Translations under genes and position numbers: made by a program
Origin: Fibrobacter sp. UWB5
GTDB taxonomy: Bacteria; Fibrobacterota; Fibrobacteria; Fibrobacterales; Fibrobacteraceae
Length of the DNA: 64,000 nucleotides
Reading direction: 5' to 3'
Assembly (NCBI RefSeq): GCF_002210295.1
Contig: NZ_MWQH01000006.1
Span: 62,001 to 126,000, forward strand
In this document: positions 35,203-46,629 of the stretch, in pieces
How the letters are laid out: every line of letters begins with the position of its first letter
Position numbering within the stretch: position 1 is the stretch's first letter
The notes under the pieces: generated by a model
Database searches by the model: none
Seen by the model: only the letters and a program-made list of their open reading frames with translations
Told to the model about the DNA's origin: nothing

Positions 35203-35991
35203 TTATCGGATTTTCATTTCAATTCCGACGCGGTGCCCGGTTTCAAAGCCGAATAACGTGCCTTCGTGAATTTCGTAATTCAGCCCGAATCCGGTAGAAA
35301 TCCCAGCGATGTTGAAGTAGCGCATAGCGTCAAACTTCATTTTCATGCCGCGGTATTTGTCCTTCATGTTGCGATAGCGCTTGTCCAGGTTCCTGTTTTC
35401 AGACTCTTCGATTCGCGCTTGGTAAAGGAAGACTTCGCTAAATTCCCAGCGGGCTGGCGTCCAGACAAGTGATGCCTTGAACCCGATTTCGTCACCGGGC
35501 TTGAAGTTTTGGTCTTCGAGGAAGGTATTGTATCGAAAAGCTGTGCCTATGGTTAGATTCTTAGAAACCTGCAGCAGGCTGAAGGGCTCTACATTCAGGC
35601 GGTGAAAGCGGTTCTTTTGGGAACCTTCGCCGGGCGGGAATTGCCAGCCGAGATTCAGCCCTAAGTAGGGGAGAATTAGCCCTTTTGCGCCCACGTAGGT
35701 CTCGTTAAAGCCATTTACGTGCAGATTGCAGTAATTGTGAATGTAGCCTTCGGTGGAATATTCGTAGCTATAGCTTAAAAAACGGAATGCGCCGTCCACA
35801 TAAAGGCTTAGGCGCGGGTGTACGGCGTATTCTGCCGAGACTTCCATGTCGCCGCTGTAAATGTCTTCGTCTAATTCGACTGTCCCTTGAACGCCCAATT
35901 GGGTTGCGGGAGCCATAACCGGATGCAGGCTTTCTGTGGCAAAACTTGCCGCAAAAGCAATTGACAAAATGCACCCGAAGACTTTATTCAT
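35203..35991 (-). CDS. Predicted outer-membrane beta-barrel protein
   Basis: The 262-residue protein has a signal peptide (MNKVFGCILSIAFAASFATES) followed by alternating hydrophobic/aromatic strands typical of a small beta-barrel (LSLYVDGAFRFLSYSYEYS; YVGAKGLILPYLGLNLGWQF; ISTGFGLNYEIHEG) and ends in a charged strand rather than a terminal Phe. I start at ATG 35991; the longer open frame upstream runs through a palindromic repeat and is unlikely to be translated. It is convergent with ahbAB (9 bp apart). The family is not recognised and the function unknown. Confidence 0.7.
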   Translation of the reverse strand: MNKVFGCILSIAFAASFATESLHPVMAPATQLGVQGTVELDEDIYSGDMEVSAEYAVHPRLSLYVDGAFRFLSYSYEYSTEGYIHNYCNLHVNGFNETYVGAKGLILPYLGLNLGWQFPPGEGSQKNRFHRLNVEPFSLLQVSKNLTIGTAFRYNTFLEDQNFKPGDEIGFKASLVWTPARWEFSEVFLYQARIEESENRNLDKRYRNMKDKYRGMKMKFDAMRYFNIAGISTGFGLNYEIHEGTLFGFETGHRVGIEMKIR

Positions 35992-36054
35992 GTCAAGAAA
36001 TATATAAAAGTTTGAATCAATCAATAAAACGGATTTCACGTTAGTGAAACTAAA

Positions 36055-36115
36055 CAAATGCATAAGCCGAGTGTCGTGACAAGACTTGATTTGGCATGAC
36101 CGAGGCGAGCATTTG
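36055..36115. repeat. Interspersed palindromic repeat, copy 2 (CAAATGC...GCATTTG)
   Basis: This 61-nt element starts CAAATGC and ends GCATTTG. Its reverse complement aligns without gaps to 7013-7073, sharing CAAATGCT at one end and CTTATGCATTTG at the other plus CTCGG and CATG inside. It sits between divergent genes. Confidence 0.75.
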
Positions 36116-36175
36116 CTACAGGAACGTAGTGACTGTGTATCCGTGTGGTAATTAAAAGAATTATATTTTTTGCGA

Positions 36176-37438
36176 ATGATCTTGTCGACCACAAATAACA
36201 TCGCTTTGAAGCTGCTTGCAGCATTTTTTTGCTGCATCTGCCTTGCAGCCTGTTATTGGGCCGAAACCGAAAGCAATCCCGAAAGTCTTCCCATAGACGA
36301 TTCGATGTACCCTTATGCAGGGCTTCCGCGAATCGTGATTGAGACCAAGGACTTTGCAGGCATTCGAGACCGCGAAACCGAGATTCCCTCGCATTTGCAA
36401 ATTTACGGCGAAAAAGCTCCCGAAAGCGAAGTCTACGAGCTCACCGTGCGTGGCCGAGGCAATTCTAGTTTTAAAATGCCCAAGTATGGCCTGAAATTGG
36501 AATTCAAAGACAAGGTGAAACTCTTTGGAATGCCCAAGAATCGCGACTGGGCGTTGATTGCAAATTACGGCGACAAGACCCATTTGCGCAATTACATGAT
36601 TACGCGCCTTTCGGAATGGCTCGGTGCCAAGTATACGCCTAGAATGCAGTTTGTCGAGGTTTATCTTAACCGCAAGTACATGGGGCTTTATTTGCTCTCT
36701 GAAACAATCAAGGTCGCCAAGAATCGCGTGAACATTGACGAAAACGATACGACCTTCTTGGTCGAAAAAGAAGATTCTAAAAAGTTTGATCCGCCTTACG
36801 TTCAGAGTGATAACGGTTATTATTACCACATCAAATCTCCGAAAAATCCGTCGCCTGAAACAGAACAGCTTTTGCTGGATCATATAAACGCATTCGAAAA
36901 TTTTGCGATGCGCCCTTATAGATACAATAGCGATGAAATCGTAGATTGGATTGATCTTGATGACTACCTCCTTTTTTACTGGGTTCATGAATTTTCGAAG
37001 AACGAAGATGGCAACTTTGCCCGTAGCGTACACTTCACTTGGAAAAAAGGCGAACCGATTCACTTTGGTCCCTTGTGGGATTTTGACTTGGCTTTTGGAA
37101 ATGCCTCCCGTGAACAGAACAAGGCGCCCGAAGAATGGTACATTCGCAGGTACCGCTTGAATTACTACCTTCTCCAGAATTCCTTGATTGATAGCGCTGC
37201 CGTTGATTATTGGAAAGAACACCGCGAAACATTTAAGGAATTGATTGACAGTGTTCCGTTGTACCGCACCATTATTGACAAGGCTATTGAAAATGAATAC
37301 CGTCGCTGGCCGGTCATGCAAAACACCGAAAACTGGGCTCTTAAAGATCCGTATGGTTCCTACGACGAAGCGGTTGAAACCATGATAGAATGGATGAATC
37401 AGCGCTACCGTTGGATTGACAACGAAATTGGCTATTGA
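36176..37438 (+). CDS. CotH-like kinase family lipoprotein
   Basis: The protein (about 420 residues) has a hydrophobic signal with lipobox CLAAC, then a CotH-type domain. Typical segments are RGRGNSSFKMPKYGLKLEF near 100, KNRDWALIANYGDK, FVEVYLNRKYMGLYLLSE, and the metal-site segment HFGPLWDFDLAFGN near 305. CotH proteins are atypical kinases; bacterial secreted homologues are often linked to surface or polysaccharide-degrading functions. ATG 36176 is preceded by TATATT 8 nt upstream and no ribosome binding site, so the transcript may be leaderless. hemA starts 20 nt downstream. Confidence 0.85.
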   Translation: MILSTTNNIALKLLAAFFCCICLAACYWAETESNPESLPIDDSMYPYAGLPRIVIETKDFAGIRDRETEIPSHLQIYGEKAPESEVYELTVRGRGNSSFKMPKYGLKLEFKDKVKLFGMPKNRDWALIANYGDKTHLRNYMITRLSEWLGAKYTPRMQFVEVYLNRKYMGLYLLSETIKVAKNRVNIDENDTTFLVEKEDSKKFDPPYVQSDNGYYYHIKSPKNPSPETEQLLLDHINAFENFAMRPYRYNSDEIVDWIDLDDYLLFYWVHEFSKNEDGNFARSVHFTWKKGEPIHFGPLWDFDLAFGNASREQNKAPEEWYIRRYRLNYYLLQNSLIDSAAVDYWKEHRETFKELIDSVPLYRTIIDKAIENEYRRWPVMQNTENWALKDPYGSYDEAVETMIEWMNQRYRWIDNEIGY

Positions 37439-37458
37439 GATTTTTCTAAATTTAGCGT

Positions 37459-38841
37459 ATGCGCAAAATTTATATGGCAGGCATGAGCCACAAGGTGGCT
37501 GAGATCGCAATTCGCGAAAAGTTTTACATCCCGATGGATGTCAAAACCGAAGCGTTGAGCCATTCCCCGTTTGATGAACTTTTGATACTTGCCACTTGTA
37601 ACCGTACTGAGGTTTACGTGGCGTCTGACTGCGAATTGAGTGATGTTGAATTGGTGAAGTACGTTTGTGGACTTGCCGGACAGAATTACGACGATTTTGC
37701 GAAATTCTTTTATTTTAAGTCGGGCGACGAGGTGGCGCACCACGTAATGAACGTGTGTGCGGGTCTTGATTCGGTGGCAATGGGTGAAGACCAAATCTTA
37801 CACCAGATTGGCCGCGCCTACGAAACGGCGCACCAATTGTATGCAACGGGGAATACCCTGAACAAGCTCTTTCAGAGTGCCATTCATACCACCAAACGCA
37901 TCAAGACCGAGACCAACTTGAGTAAGCTCAGCTGCAACATTCCGTTCTTGGCCATGAAACAGGTGCAGCACACTTTCGATGACCTCGAAAACCGTACTGT
38001 GTACATTGTGGGCCTCGGCGAAATGGGTTCCTTGATGCTCAAGTATGTGCAAGAAAATACCACCAAGATTTTTGCGAGCAGCAAGACCTTTGCAAATGCC
38101 GAAAAATTTGCAGACGTGCTCACGCCGGTCAAGTTTGAAGACCGCTACCAGGTGCTCGGCAAGTGTGACGTGGTGATTCTTTGCAGCGCTTGCCAAGAGC
38201 CTATCATTACGAAAGACGAATATGCGAAGGCAATTGGAGCCGTAGAGGCTCCCGACGGCAATAATACTCCTAAAGGCGTGCTCGATGTCGTATTCGAACG
38301 CCGTTGCAGCAAGGTGGCTGAACACCCGGGCGTAAGCGCTAATGCCAAGCGCCTGGTGATTGATTTGGGCAACCCGCGCAATGCGGAAGCTAGCGTTGGT
38401 GAACTCGCTGGTGTGCAATACGTTTGCGTCGATGACCTCGAGAAGGTGGTCTCTGAAAATCGCCGCCTGCGCATGATTGAGCTTGAAGCTGCCCAGAAGA
38501 TTTTGAAAGAAGGCATCGACGAATTCTTGCAGTGGATGCGCATGGACGAAGTCTCGAAGCAGATTAGTGTGCATGCTGAAAGAATGCTGAAGTCGGCGAA
38601 TGAAGAATCTGACAAATTGCTCCGTTCGATGCCTGACTTGTCGGAAGAAGATCGTCACCGCGTGCAAATGATGTACGAACGTTTTGCCAAAAAGATGGCC
38701 AACGATTTCTTGTACAAGGTAAAGGCTGAAAATTCGCCCGAAGATGTTCGTGTATTTCTTAATTGTTTGGACCAGACCCAATCATGTCATTCCGCACTTG
38801 ATGCGGAATCTCCATTGAAGAAGGAGACTTTCAGTGGCTGA
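37459..38841 (+). CDS. hemA: Glutamyl-tRNA reductase with a repeat-derived C-terminal extension
   Basis: The 460-residue NADPH-dependent enzyme makes glutamate-1-semialdehyde, the first committed step of tetrapyrrole synthesis. The catalytic Cys lies in LATCNRTEVYV near 49, the family segment AGLDSVAMGEDQILHQI near 105, the NADPH-binding loop GLGEMGSLM near 190, and a C-terminal helical dimerisation domain follows. The last 20 residues (from QSCHSALDAESP) come from an interspersed palindrome (38786-38812) that has been read in frame. The stop overlaps the hemC start by 8 nt. No ribosome binding site is seen, and TAAATT lies 7 nt before the ATG, pointing to a leaderless start. Confidence 0.96.
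   Translation: MRKIYMAGMSHKVAEIAIREKFYIPMDVKTEALSHSPFDELLILATCNRTEVYVASDCELSDVELVKYVCGLAGQNYDDFAKFFYFKSGDEVAHHVMNVCAGLDSVAMGEDQILHQIGRAYETAHQLYATGNTLNKLFQSAIHTTKRIKTETNLSKLSCNIPFLAMKQVQHTFDDLENRTVYIVGLGEMGSLMLKYVQENTTKIFASSKTFANAEKFADVLTPVKFEDRYQVLGKCDVVILCSACQEPIITKDEYAKAIGAVEAPDGNNTPKGVLDVVFERRCSKVAEHPGVSANAKRLVIDLGNPRNAEASVGELAGVQYVCVDDLEKVVSENRRLRMIELEAAQKILKEGIDEFLQWMRMDEVSKQISVHAERMLKSANEESDKLLRSMPDLSEEDRHRVQMMYERFAKKMANDFLYKVKAENSPEDVRVFLNCLDQTQSCHSALDAESPLKKETFSG
38786..38812. repeat. Palindromic element inside the hemA 3' end
   Basis: ATTCCGCA (38789-38796) and TGCGGAAT (38802-38809) form a perfect 8-bp stem within GTCATTCCGCACTTGATGCG and its continuation. The element is read as CHSALDAESP in the hemA frame and lies just upstream of the hemC ribosome binding site. 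Confidence 0.8.
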
Positions 38842-39763
38842 TTTCAAACTCCGTGTTGCAACCCGCAAGAGTGCGCTTGCCTTGGCGCAAACGACCATGG
38901 CAGCCGATGCCATTGTGGCGGTGAATCCGGGTCTGACCTACGAACTTGTCTCAATGACGACCGAAGGCGACCGCCGTCTTGATAAATCTTTAGCTAGCTT
39001 TGGCGGCAAGGGCGTTTTTATTAAGGAACTTGAAGTTGCTCTTTTAGAAGGTCGCGCCGACATTGCCGTACACAGCTTAAAGGACATGCCGGCAGAAGTT
39101 TTGCCCGAATTCAAGCTTGCAGCGGTATTGAAACGCGAAGACCCGCGCGATGCATTTATTGCCCGTGGGGGAGCCGCTGGCACCAAGTTCATGGATTTGC
39201 CCGCAGGTGCCCGCGTCGGCACCGGTAGCATTCGCCGTGTGGTGCAATTGAAGGCGCTTCGCCCGGATTTGGAATACGTACCTATTCGCGGGAACATCCA
39301 GACTCGCCTCGGTAAGCTTGCGGAATTGGACGCTGTTGTGCTCGCCGCCGCTGGCCTCAAGCGCATGGGGCTTGCCGACCAGGTGACTGAATACTTTAGC
39401 ACCGAGCAGATTCTCCCGGCTTCCGGCCAAGGCATCCTCGCCATCGAAACGCTTTGCTCGCCGTCCGACGAACTTGCCGGCCAGCTAGCCCGTGTCAACG
39501 ACGCCGAATCGTATGCCATCGCCGTCGCCGAAATGGCCTACCTTAAGGCGCTCAACGCCGGCTGTCAATTCCCGGTTGCAAGTTTCGCCGAATTTAGCGA
39601 TGCAGGCACTCTCGCGCTCCGCGGCATTTACTGGGATGAATCCAGCAAACGCCTGCTCCGCGTTCAAGTTTCGCGGCCCCTTGACGCCCGCGCCGCCGAC
39701 TCTGTTGCACAGGCCCGCGCCGCCGGCTTCGCCCTCGCTCAAAAAATCCGCGAACAGTTTTAA
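38834..39763 (+). CDS. hemC: Porphobilinogen deaminase (hydroxymethylbilane synthase)
   Basis: The 309-residue enzyme joins four porphobilinogen units into hydroxymethylbilane. ATRKSALALAQT near the N-terminus, HSLKDMPAEVLPEF, and GTGSIRRVVQLKALRPDL are the family segments, and NAGCQFPVA near 241 holds the Cys that carries the dipyrromethane cofactor. The start is GTG 38834 with AGAAGGAG 8 nt upstream, inside the hemA tail. Order hemA-hemC-tgt with overlap or short gaps indicates one operon. Confidence 0.96.
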   Translation: MADFKLRVATRKSALALAQTTMAADAIVAVNPGLTYELVSMTTEGDRRLDKSLASFGGKGVFIKELEVALLEGRADIAVHSLKDMPAEVLPEFKLAAVLKREDPRDAFIARGGAAGTKFMDLPAGARVGTGSIRRVVQLKALRPDLEYVPIRGNIQTRLGKLAELDAVVLAAAGLKRMGLADQVTEYFSTEQILPASGQGILAIETLCSPSDELAGQLARVNDAESYAIAVAEMAYLKALNAGCQFPVASFAEFSDAGTLALRGIYWDESSKRLLRVQVSRPLDARAADSVAQARAAGFALAQKIREQF

Positions 39764-40915
<1,152 letters not shown>

Positions 40916-40941
40916 AACAGCCCGATTGCGTTTTCACGCCT

Positions 40942-41526
40942 TTAATGCGAACCTAAAGACAAGGCGATTTTCTTGCACTTGGCAATTTCTTTGGGCGTAA
41001 GGCCGGGCCTTTTGTGGGTTGCGCCTTTTTGAATCACGCTTGCGATTTTGAAGCCGCTCCAGCAAAGCACTTCTTTCAGGGCGCGGACGGTGCCGGCTGA
41101 CTGCTTGAAAATCAGGTTGAATGGCCATGGGGTGGTGCAAGTCGTAACGATGACAGCCTTCTTTCCTTTTAACAGTGGAATCGGATAATCGCGTTCGCTG
41201 TGGTCCATCATTCCATAAACCCAGCGGTCAAATAGCATTTTGAGTTGCCCGGTCATGTTGCCCCAGTAGCAAGGCGAACCGACCACAAGGGCGTCGCTTT
41301 CTTGCACCAGGCGCAGAATCCGTTTTGCATCGTCTTCTGGCATGACGCAATCATGCGTGCTACGGCATTTCATGCAGCCGATACACGGGCGAAATTCCAG
41401 CTTGCAGACATCAATGATGTTGACTTCGGTGCCTTTTTTGAACAAGGTATCACCCATGATATTCAGCATTTGGCTGATGTTTCCGTCTTTGCGCGGACTC
41501 GCGTTCAAAATGACCACTTTTCTCAT
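40942..41526 (-). CDS. Flavodoxin-like NAD(P)H-dependent FMN reductase family protein
   Basis: The 194-residue protein begins MRKVVILNASPRKDGNISQM, the FMN-phosphate-binding loop of iron-sulfur flavoprotein/FMN reductases. It then has CIGCMKCRSTHDC, a Cys-rich segment seen in that family, and VVGSPCYWGNMTGQLKMLFD for the flavin pocket. I start at ATG 41526 with GGAG 6 nt upstream rather than at 41580. It is an isolated gene, convergent with tgt. Reaction: flavin- or iron-sulfur-linked electron transfer; substrate unknown. Confidence 0.88.
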   Translation of the reverse strand: MRKVVILNASPRKDGNISQMLNIMGDTLFKKGTEVNIIDVCKLEFRPCIGCMKCRSTHDCVMPEDDAKRILRLVQESDALVVGSPCYWGNMTGQLKMLFDRWVYGMMDHSERDYPIPLLKGKKAVIVTTCTTPWPFNLIFKQSAGTVRALKEVLCWSGFKIASVIQKGATHKRPGLTPKEIAKCKKIALSLGSH

Positions 41527-41610
41527 TGTGTCTCCATCCAAAAGAAACGTTCTTCTATAAAACTTTCTCCTGTTAAACACCCCACAATCTACAAAATGTC
41601 ACTTTATAAA

Positions 41611-41638
41611 TAAAAATCCCGGGCATTGCTGCTCGGGA
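41611..41638 (-). terminator. Terminator of dnaJ
   Basis: TCCCGGGCA and TGCTCGGGA (41617-41638) form a 9-bp stem with a 4-nt loop and one mismatch; the minus strand continues ATTTTTATTT. Confidence 0.8.
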
Positions 41639-41649
41639 GTATTTCTGAG

Positions 41650-41714
41650 ATCCTTCGACTACGGGCATTGCCCGAAGTTTACCCTGAGCTTGCCGAATGG
41701 GCTCAGGATGACAT
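41650..41714. repeat. Interspersed repeat (CCTTCGAC...CTCAGGATGACA type)
   Basis: The stretch starts GATCCTTCGACTACG and ends GGGCTCAGGATGACA, and holds an inner palindrome GGGCATTGCCC. Sequences of this form are scattered in many bacterial genomes. It lies between the dnaJ stop and its terminator. Confidence 0.55.
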
Positions 41715-41720
41715 TGCGCG

Positions 41721-42863
41721 TCACTTGAACAGATTCTTCATCTTCTCAAGGAAACTCTCTTCCTGTGCGGTTTCCTTGTCGTGGCGCAGTTCCGCGAGTT
41801 TCTGGTAGAGTTCCTTCTCTTCGCGGCTCAAGTCCTTCGGGATTTCCACGCCGATATTCACGTAGAGGCTTCCACGGTCGCCACGCTTGTTCAGCGGGTA
41901 CAGGCCCTGTTCGCGCAGGCGCAAGATGCTCCCGGCCTGAGTGCCGGCCGCAATCTTGATCTGCACCTCTTTACCGTCAAGCGTCGGAATGCGCTGAGTC
42001 CCGCCAAGGACCAGTTTGTGGATAGGCACCTTGACTTCGCAGTGCAAGTCGTCGCCTTCGCGGCTGAAGAAGTCATCGGGCTTTTCGGCAATCACCACCA
42101 GCAAGTCGCCGCAGGCACCGCCACGGGGGCCGCAGTTGCCTTCGCCGCGCAGGTTCAGGTACTGGCCCTCGGCAACGCCCGCCGGAATCTTGATGGAAAT
42201 CTCTTCCGTTTCCTGCACACGGCCTTCGCCATGGCAGTTGCTACACGGTTTCGCGATAACTTCACCCATGCCGTTACAGGTGGGGCAGGCGCTCTCGGTA
42301 ATCATCTGGAAAAATCCGCCCGTAGAGCGGCGCACACGACCCGTTCCATGGCAGGTGCTGCATTCCTTGATGTCCTGGCCGCCATTGCCGTTACATTCCG
42401 TGCACGGCGTGTAGCGTTTCAGGCGAACCTTCTTGGTGCAGCCCTCGAAGATTTCCTTGTAGCTGAGCGCCACCTTGATCTGCAAATCGTTTCCGCGCGG
42501 AGGCCCGGCCTTGCGACCGCCACGACGGCTGCCGCCAAAACCACCGAATCCGCCACCGAAAATATCGCCAAAGTTCGAGAAAATATCCTCGAAACTGAAT
42601 CCCTGACCGCCGAATCCGCCGCCACCAAAACCGCCACCGGGGGCGTTAAAGCCGAACTGGTCGTACTGTTTACGCTTTTCGGGGTTGCTGAGCACGTCGT
42701 AGGCCTCGGCAGCCTCCTTGAACTTCTCTTCGGCTTCCTTGTCGCCCGGGTTCTTGTCCGGGTGGTACTTGATGGCAAGTTTCTTGTAGGCGTGCTTGAT
42801 TTCGTCAGCACTTGCGTCCTTGCCGACGCCTAGAACTTCGTAATAATCTCTTTTTTCAGCCAT
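41721..42863 (-). CDS. dnaJ: Chaperone protein DnaJ
   Basis: The 380-residue co-chaperone has the J domain (HPD in [10 protein letters not shown] near 33), a Gly/Phe-rich linker (about 75-115), four zinc-binding repeats ([32 protein letters not shown]) and the C-terminal substrate-binding domains. It stimulates DnaK ATPase and delivers unfolded proteins. It lies downstream of dnaK, separated by 110 bp with a terminator-like hairpin, so it may have its own promoter. grpE is about 8 kb away. Confidence 0.97.
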   Translation of the reverse strand: MAEKRDYYEVLGVGKDASADEIKHAYKKLAIKYHPDKNPGDKEAEEKFKEAAEAYDVLSNPEKRKQYDQFGFNAPGGGFGGGGFGGQGFSFEDIFSNFGDIFGGGFGGFGGSRRGGRKAGPPRGNDLQIKVALSYKEIFEGCTKKVRLKRYTPCTECNGNGGQDIKECSTCHGTGRVRRSTGGFFQMITESACPTCNGMGEVIAKPCSNCHGEGRVQETEEISIKIPAGVAEGQYLNLRGEGNCGPRGGACGDLLVVIAEKPDDFFSREGDDLHCEVKVPIHKLVLGGTQRIPTLDGKEVQIKIAAGTQAGSILRLREQGLYPLNKRGDRGSLYVNIGVEIPKDLSREEKELYQKLAELRHDKETAQEESFLEKMKNLFK

Positions 42864-42885
42864 TTTTGCGCTCGCTCATTTTACG

Positions 42886-42922
42886 CAAAAAGGATTGCTC
42901 CCTAAAAGAGAGCCAATCCTTT
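42886..42922 (-). terminator. Terminator-like hairpin between dnaK and dnaJ
   Basis: AAAGGATTGCTC (42889-42900) and GAGCCAATCCTTT (42910-42922) pair with one bulge. On the minus strand the stem ends in TTTTT. It probably attenuates dnaK readthrough into dnaJ. Confidence 0.65.
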
Positions 42923-42973
42923 CTGTATGAGGCCGATAACCGGCGACACACCGATTACCTGCCGTACGCTTAA

Positions 42974-45207
<2,234 letters not shown>

Positions 45208-46311
45208 ATGATATTTCGAAAGATCGTAGTGACCGCAGCAATCGCTTGCCTAGTTCTTGCTTTTACCGCCTGCTGCGACGACGACAGCAGCAGCTTCGTT
45301 GAACCGGAAAAGGAATCTTCCTCTAGCGAAATCCTGAGCAGCGGCGACGATAGCGTCTCGTCCTCATCGACGAACAGTTCGTCTTCTGCGAAATCGAGTT
45401 CGTCTACAGATGCCAAGAGCAGTTCTTCTGTAACGTCGAGCAGTTCGGGAACGTCGGCAGGGACGAACAGTAGCTCTGGCGAAGAAAAAAGGCCTTGCTC
45501 TGAGGAGGGCAAAACTCAAAGGGCGAATGGGGTAAAGGTTATTTGTCATGACGGTTTTTGGGTTCCGGAATCCTCCAGTTCGGCGGAGCCTACTAGCAGC
45601 TACTTCGATATGACGGAACAATTCAATCCGGATGTTGAGTACGGAGAATTCACAGACCCTCGCGACGGACACAAGTATCGTACGGTGAGCATGTATGATG
45701 ATTCTTTTGAGAGAACCTATGTTATCTTTGCCGAAAACCTGAATTATGGCAAGATGGTGTCGGGCGGTACGGTGCAGGGCGATTCCACGAAGTACTGCTA
45801 CGATGACGACTCGTGGTACTGCGAAAATGGCTGGGGCGGACTCTATACCTGGAGCAATGCAATGGGCTTTCCTGCCGTATGCGACAGTGTATCCATCAGT
45901 GCGGAGGCCTGCTCGCAAAAATTTGTTTATCCCAGTGGATATGGGCAACCCCAGAACTACGTCCAGCATCAGGGAATTTGCCCGGAGGGCTGGCATATTA
46001 TGAATTCTGGCGAATGGGCGCATTTAGACCAAAGAACGGGGGGCAGTGTCGCCCACTATATGGGCTCGAATGTTGCCGGCTTCGGCAACGAGAATTTGTA
46101 CGGAATGTCCTTGCTGCCTGCAGGGTATTGGAATCCTGTAGCTCTAGAGTATGGATACATTTCAAATTCTGCGTTATATTGGCTGCCGCAACAATATCCA
46201 GAATATGATGATTGTTCATATCGAGTTGCGATTCAAACGAATGAGTTTAATAGAACCTTTAGAGGTTTAAAAACGCAGGGCTTTTCTGTCCGCTGTGTAA
46301 AAAACTACTAA
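45208..46311 (+). CDS. FISUMP-domain lipoprotein 1
   Basis: The 367-residue protein has a lipoprotein signal (lipobox FTAC), a long Ser-rich linker (about 25-95), a short Cys module (CSEEGKTQRANGVKVICHDG with FWVP after it), and a C-terminal FISUMP domain (about 140-367). That domain shows EFTDPRDGHKYRTV, FAENLNYG, CYDDDSWYCENGWGGLYTWS, GICPEGWHIMNSGEW and a final GFSVRCVKNY. FISUMP is the major paralogous domain of Fibrobacter succinogenes and is usually extracellular; its function is not established. It is followed 60 nt later by a LEPR-XLL mini-ORF, an arrangement repeated at 46630-47989. Confidence 0.9.
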   Translation: MIFRKIVVTAAIACLVLAFTACCDDDSSSFVEPEKESSSSEILSSGDDSVSSSSTNSSSSAKSSSSTDAKSSSSVTSSSSGTSAGTNSSSGEEKRPCSEEGKTQRANGVKVICHDGFWVPESSSSAEPTSSYFDMTEQFNPDVEYGEFTDPRDGHKYRTVSMYDDSFERTYVIFAENLNYGKMVSGGTVQGDSTKYCYDDDSWYCENGWGGLYTWSNAMGFPAVCDSVSISAEACSQKFVYPSGYGQPQNYVQHQGICPEGWHIMNSGEWAHLDQRTGGSVAHYMGSNVAGFGNENLYGMSLLPAGYWNPVALEYGYISNSALYWLPQQYPEYDDCSYRVAIQTNEFNRTFRGLKTQGFSVRCVKNY

Positions 46312-46340
46312 TTATAACAAGATTTTAAACAAATTAACTA

Positions 46341-46359
46341 GGCTTTTCCTTGAAAAGCC
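46341..46359 (+). promoter_or_regulatory. Hairpin before LEPR-XLL mini-ORF 1
   Basis: GGCTTTTC and GAAAAGCC form a perfect 8-bp stem with a 3-nt loop, 12 nt before the mini-ORF start codon. A similar hairpin (GGCTTT/AAAGCC) stands at the same place before mini-ORF 2. There is no T-run after it. Confidence 0.5.
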
Positions 46360-46371
46360 AATGGGGTCTAT

Positions 46372-46620
46372 ATGTCCAAGTCCAAAAAGAACAACAAGAA
46401 AATTGCCAAGAAAGTTTCTCGCAACAGCTATAAAATCGAGTCTCTCGAACCGAGACTCTTGATGGACGCTGCGCCGAATGCGAATGATTGGATTAAGGAA
46501 GCCGATGCTGCTAATATGAATTTTGGCGAATATTCGATTAGCGCCGGTTCCATGGAAATGGAAAATATTCTTATTCAGTTATATTTGCGCGCGGAAAATA
46601 TAAACAGAATACCGAGGTAA
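46372..46620 (+). CDS. LEPR-XLL mini-ORF 1 (truncated large secreted protein or small peptide)
   Basis: The 82-residue product starts with a Lys-rich stretch (MSKSKKNNKKIAKKVSRNSY) and then KIESLEPRLLMDAA, the LEPR-XLL motif known from the N-termini of very large repetitive surface or secreted proteins. After it comes an acidic segment (NANDWIKEADAANMNFGEYS) and an abrupt end. It is far shorter than usual carriers, so it may be the 5' remnant of a deleted giant gene, or a genuine short protein. The next lipoprotein starts 10 nt after its stop, so the two are likely co-transcribed. Confidence 0.6.
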   Translation: MSKSKKNNKKIAKKVSRNSYKIESLEPRLLMDAAPNANDWIKEADAANMNFGEYSISAGSMEMENILIQLYLRAENINRIPR

Positions 46621-46629
46621 CGGAGTAAT

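Noticed and set aside
35992-36237. N-terminal extension of the outer-membrane protein (total 344 codons)
   Set aside because: The extension runs through the 61-nt palindrome and lacks a signal peptide, whereas ATG 35991 begins a good one.
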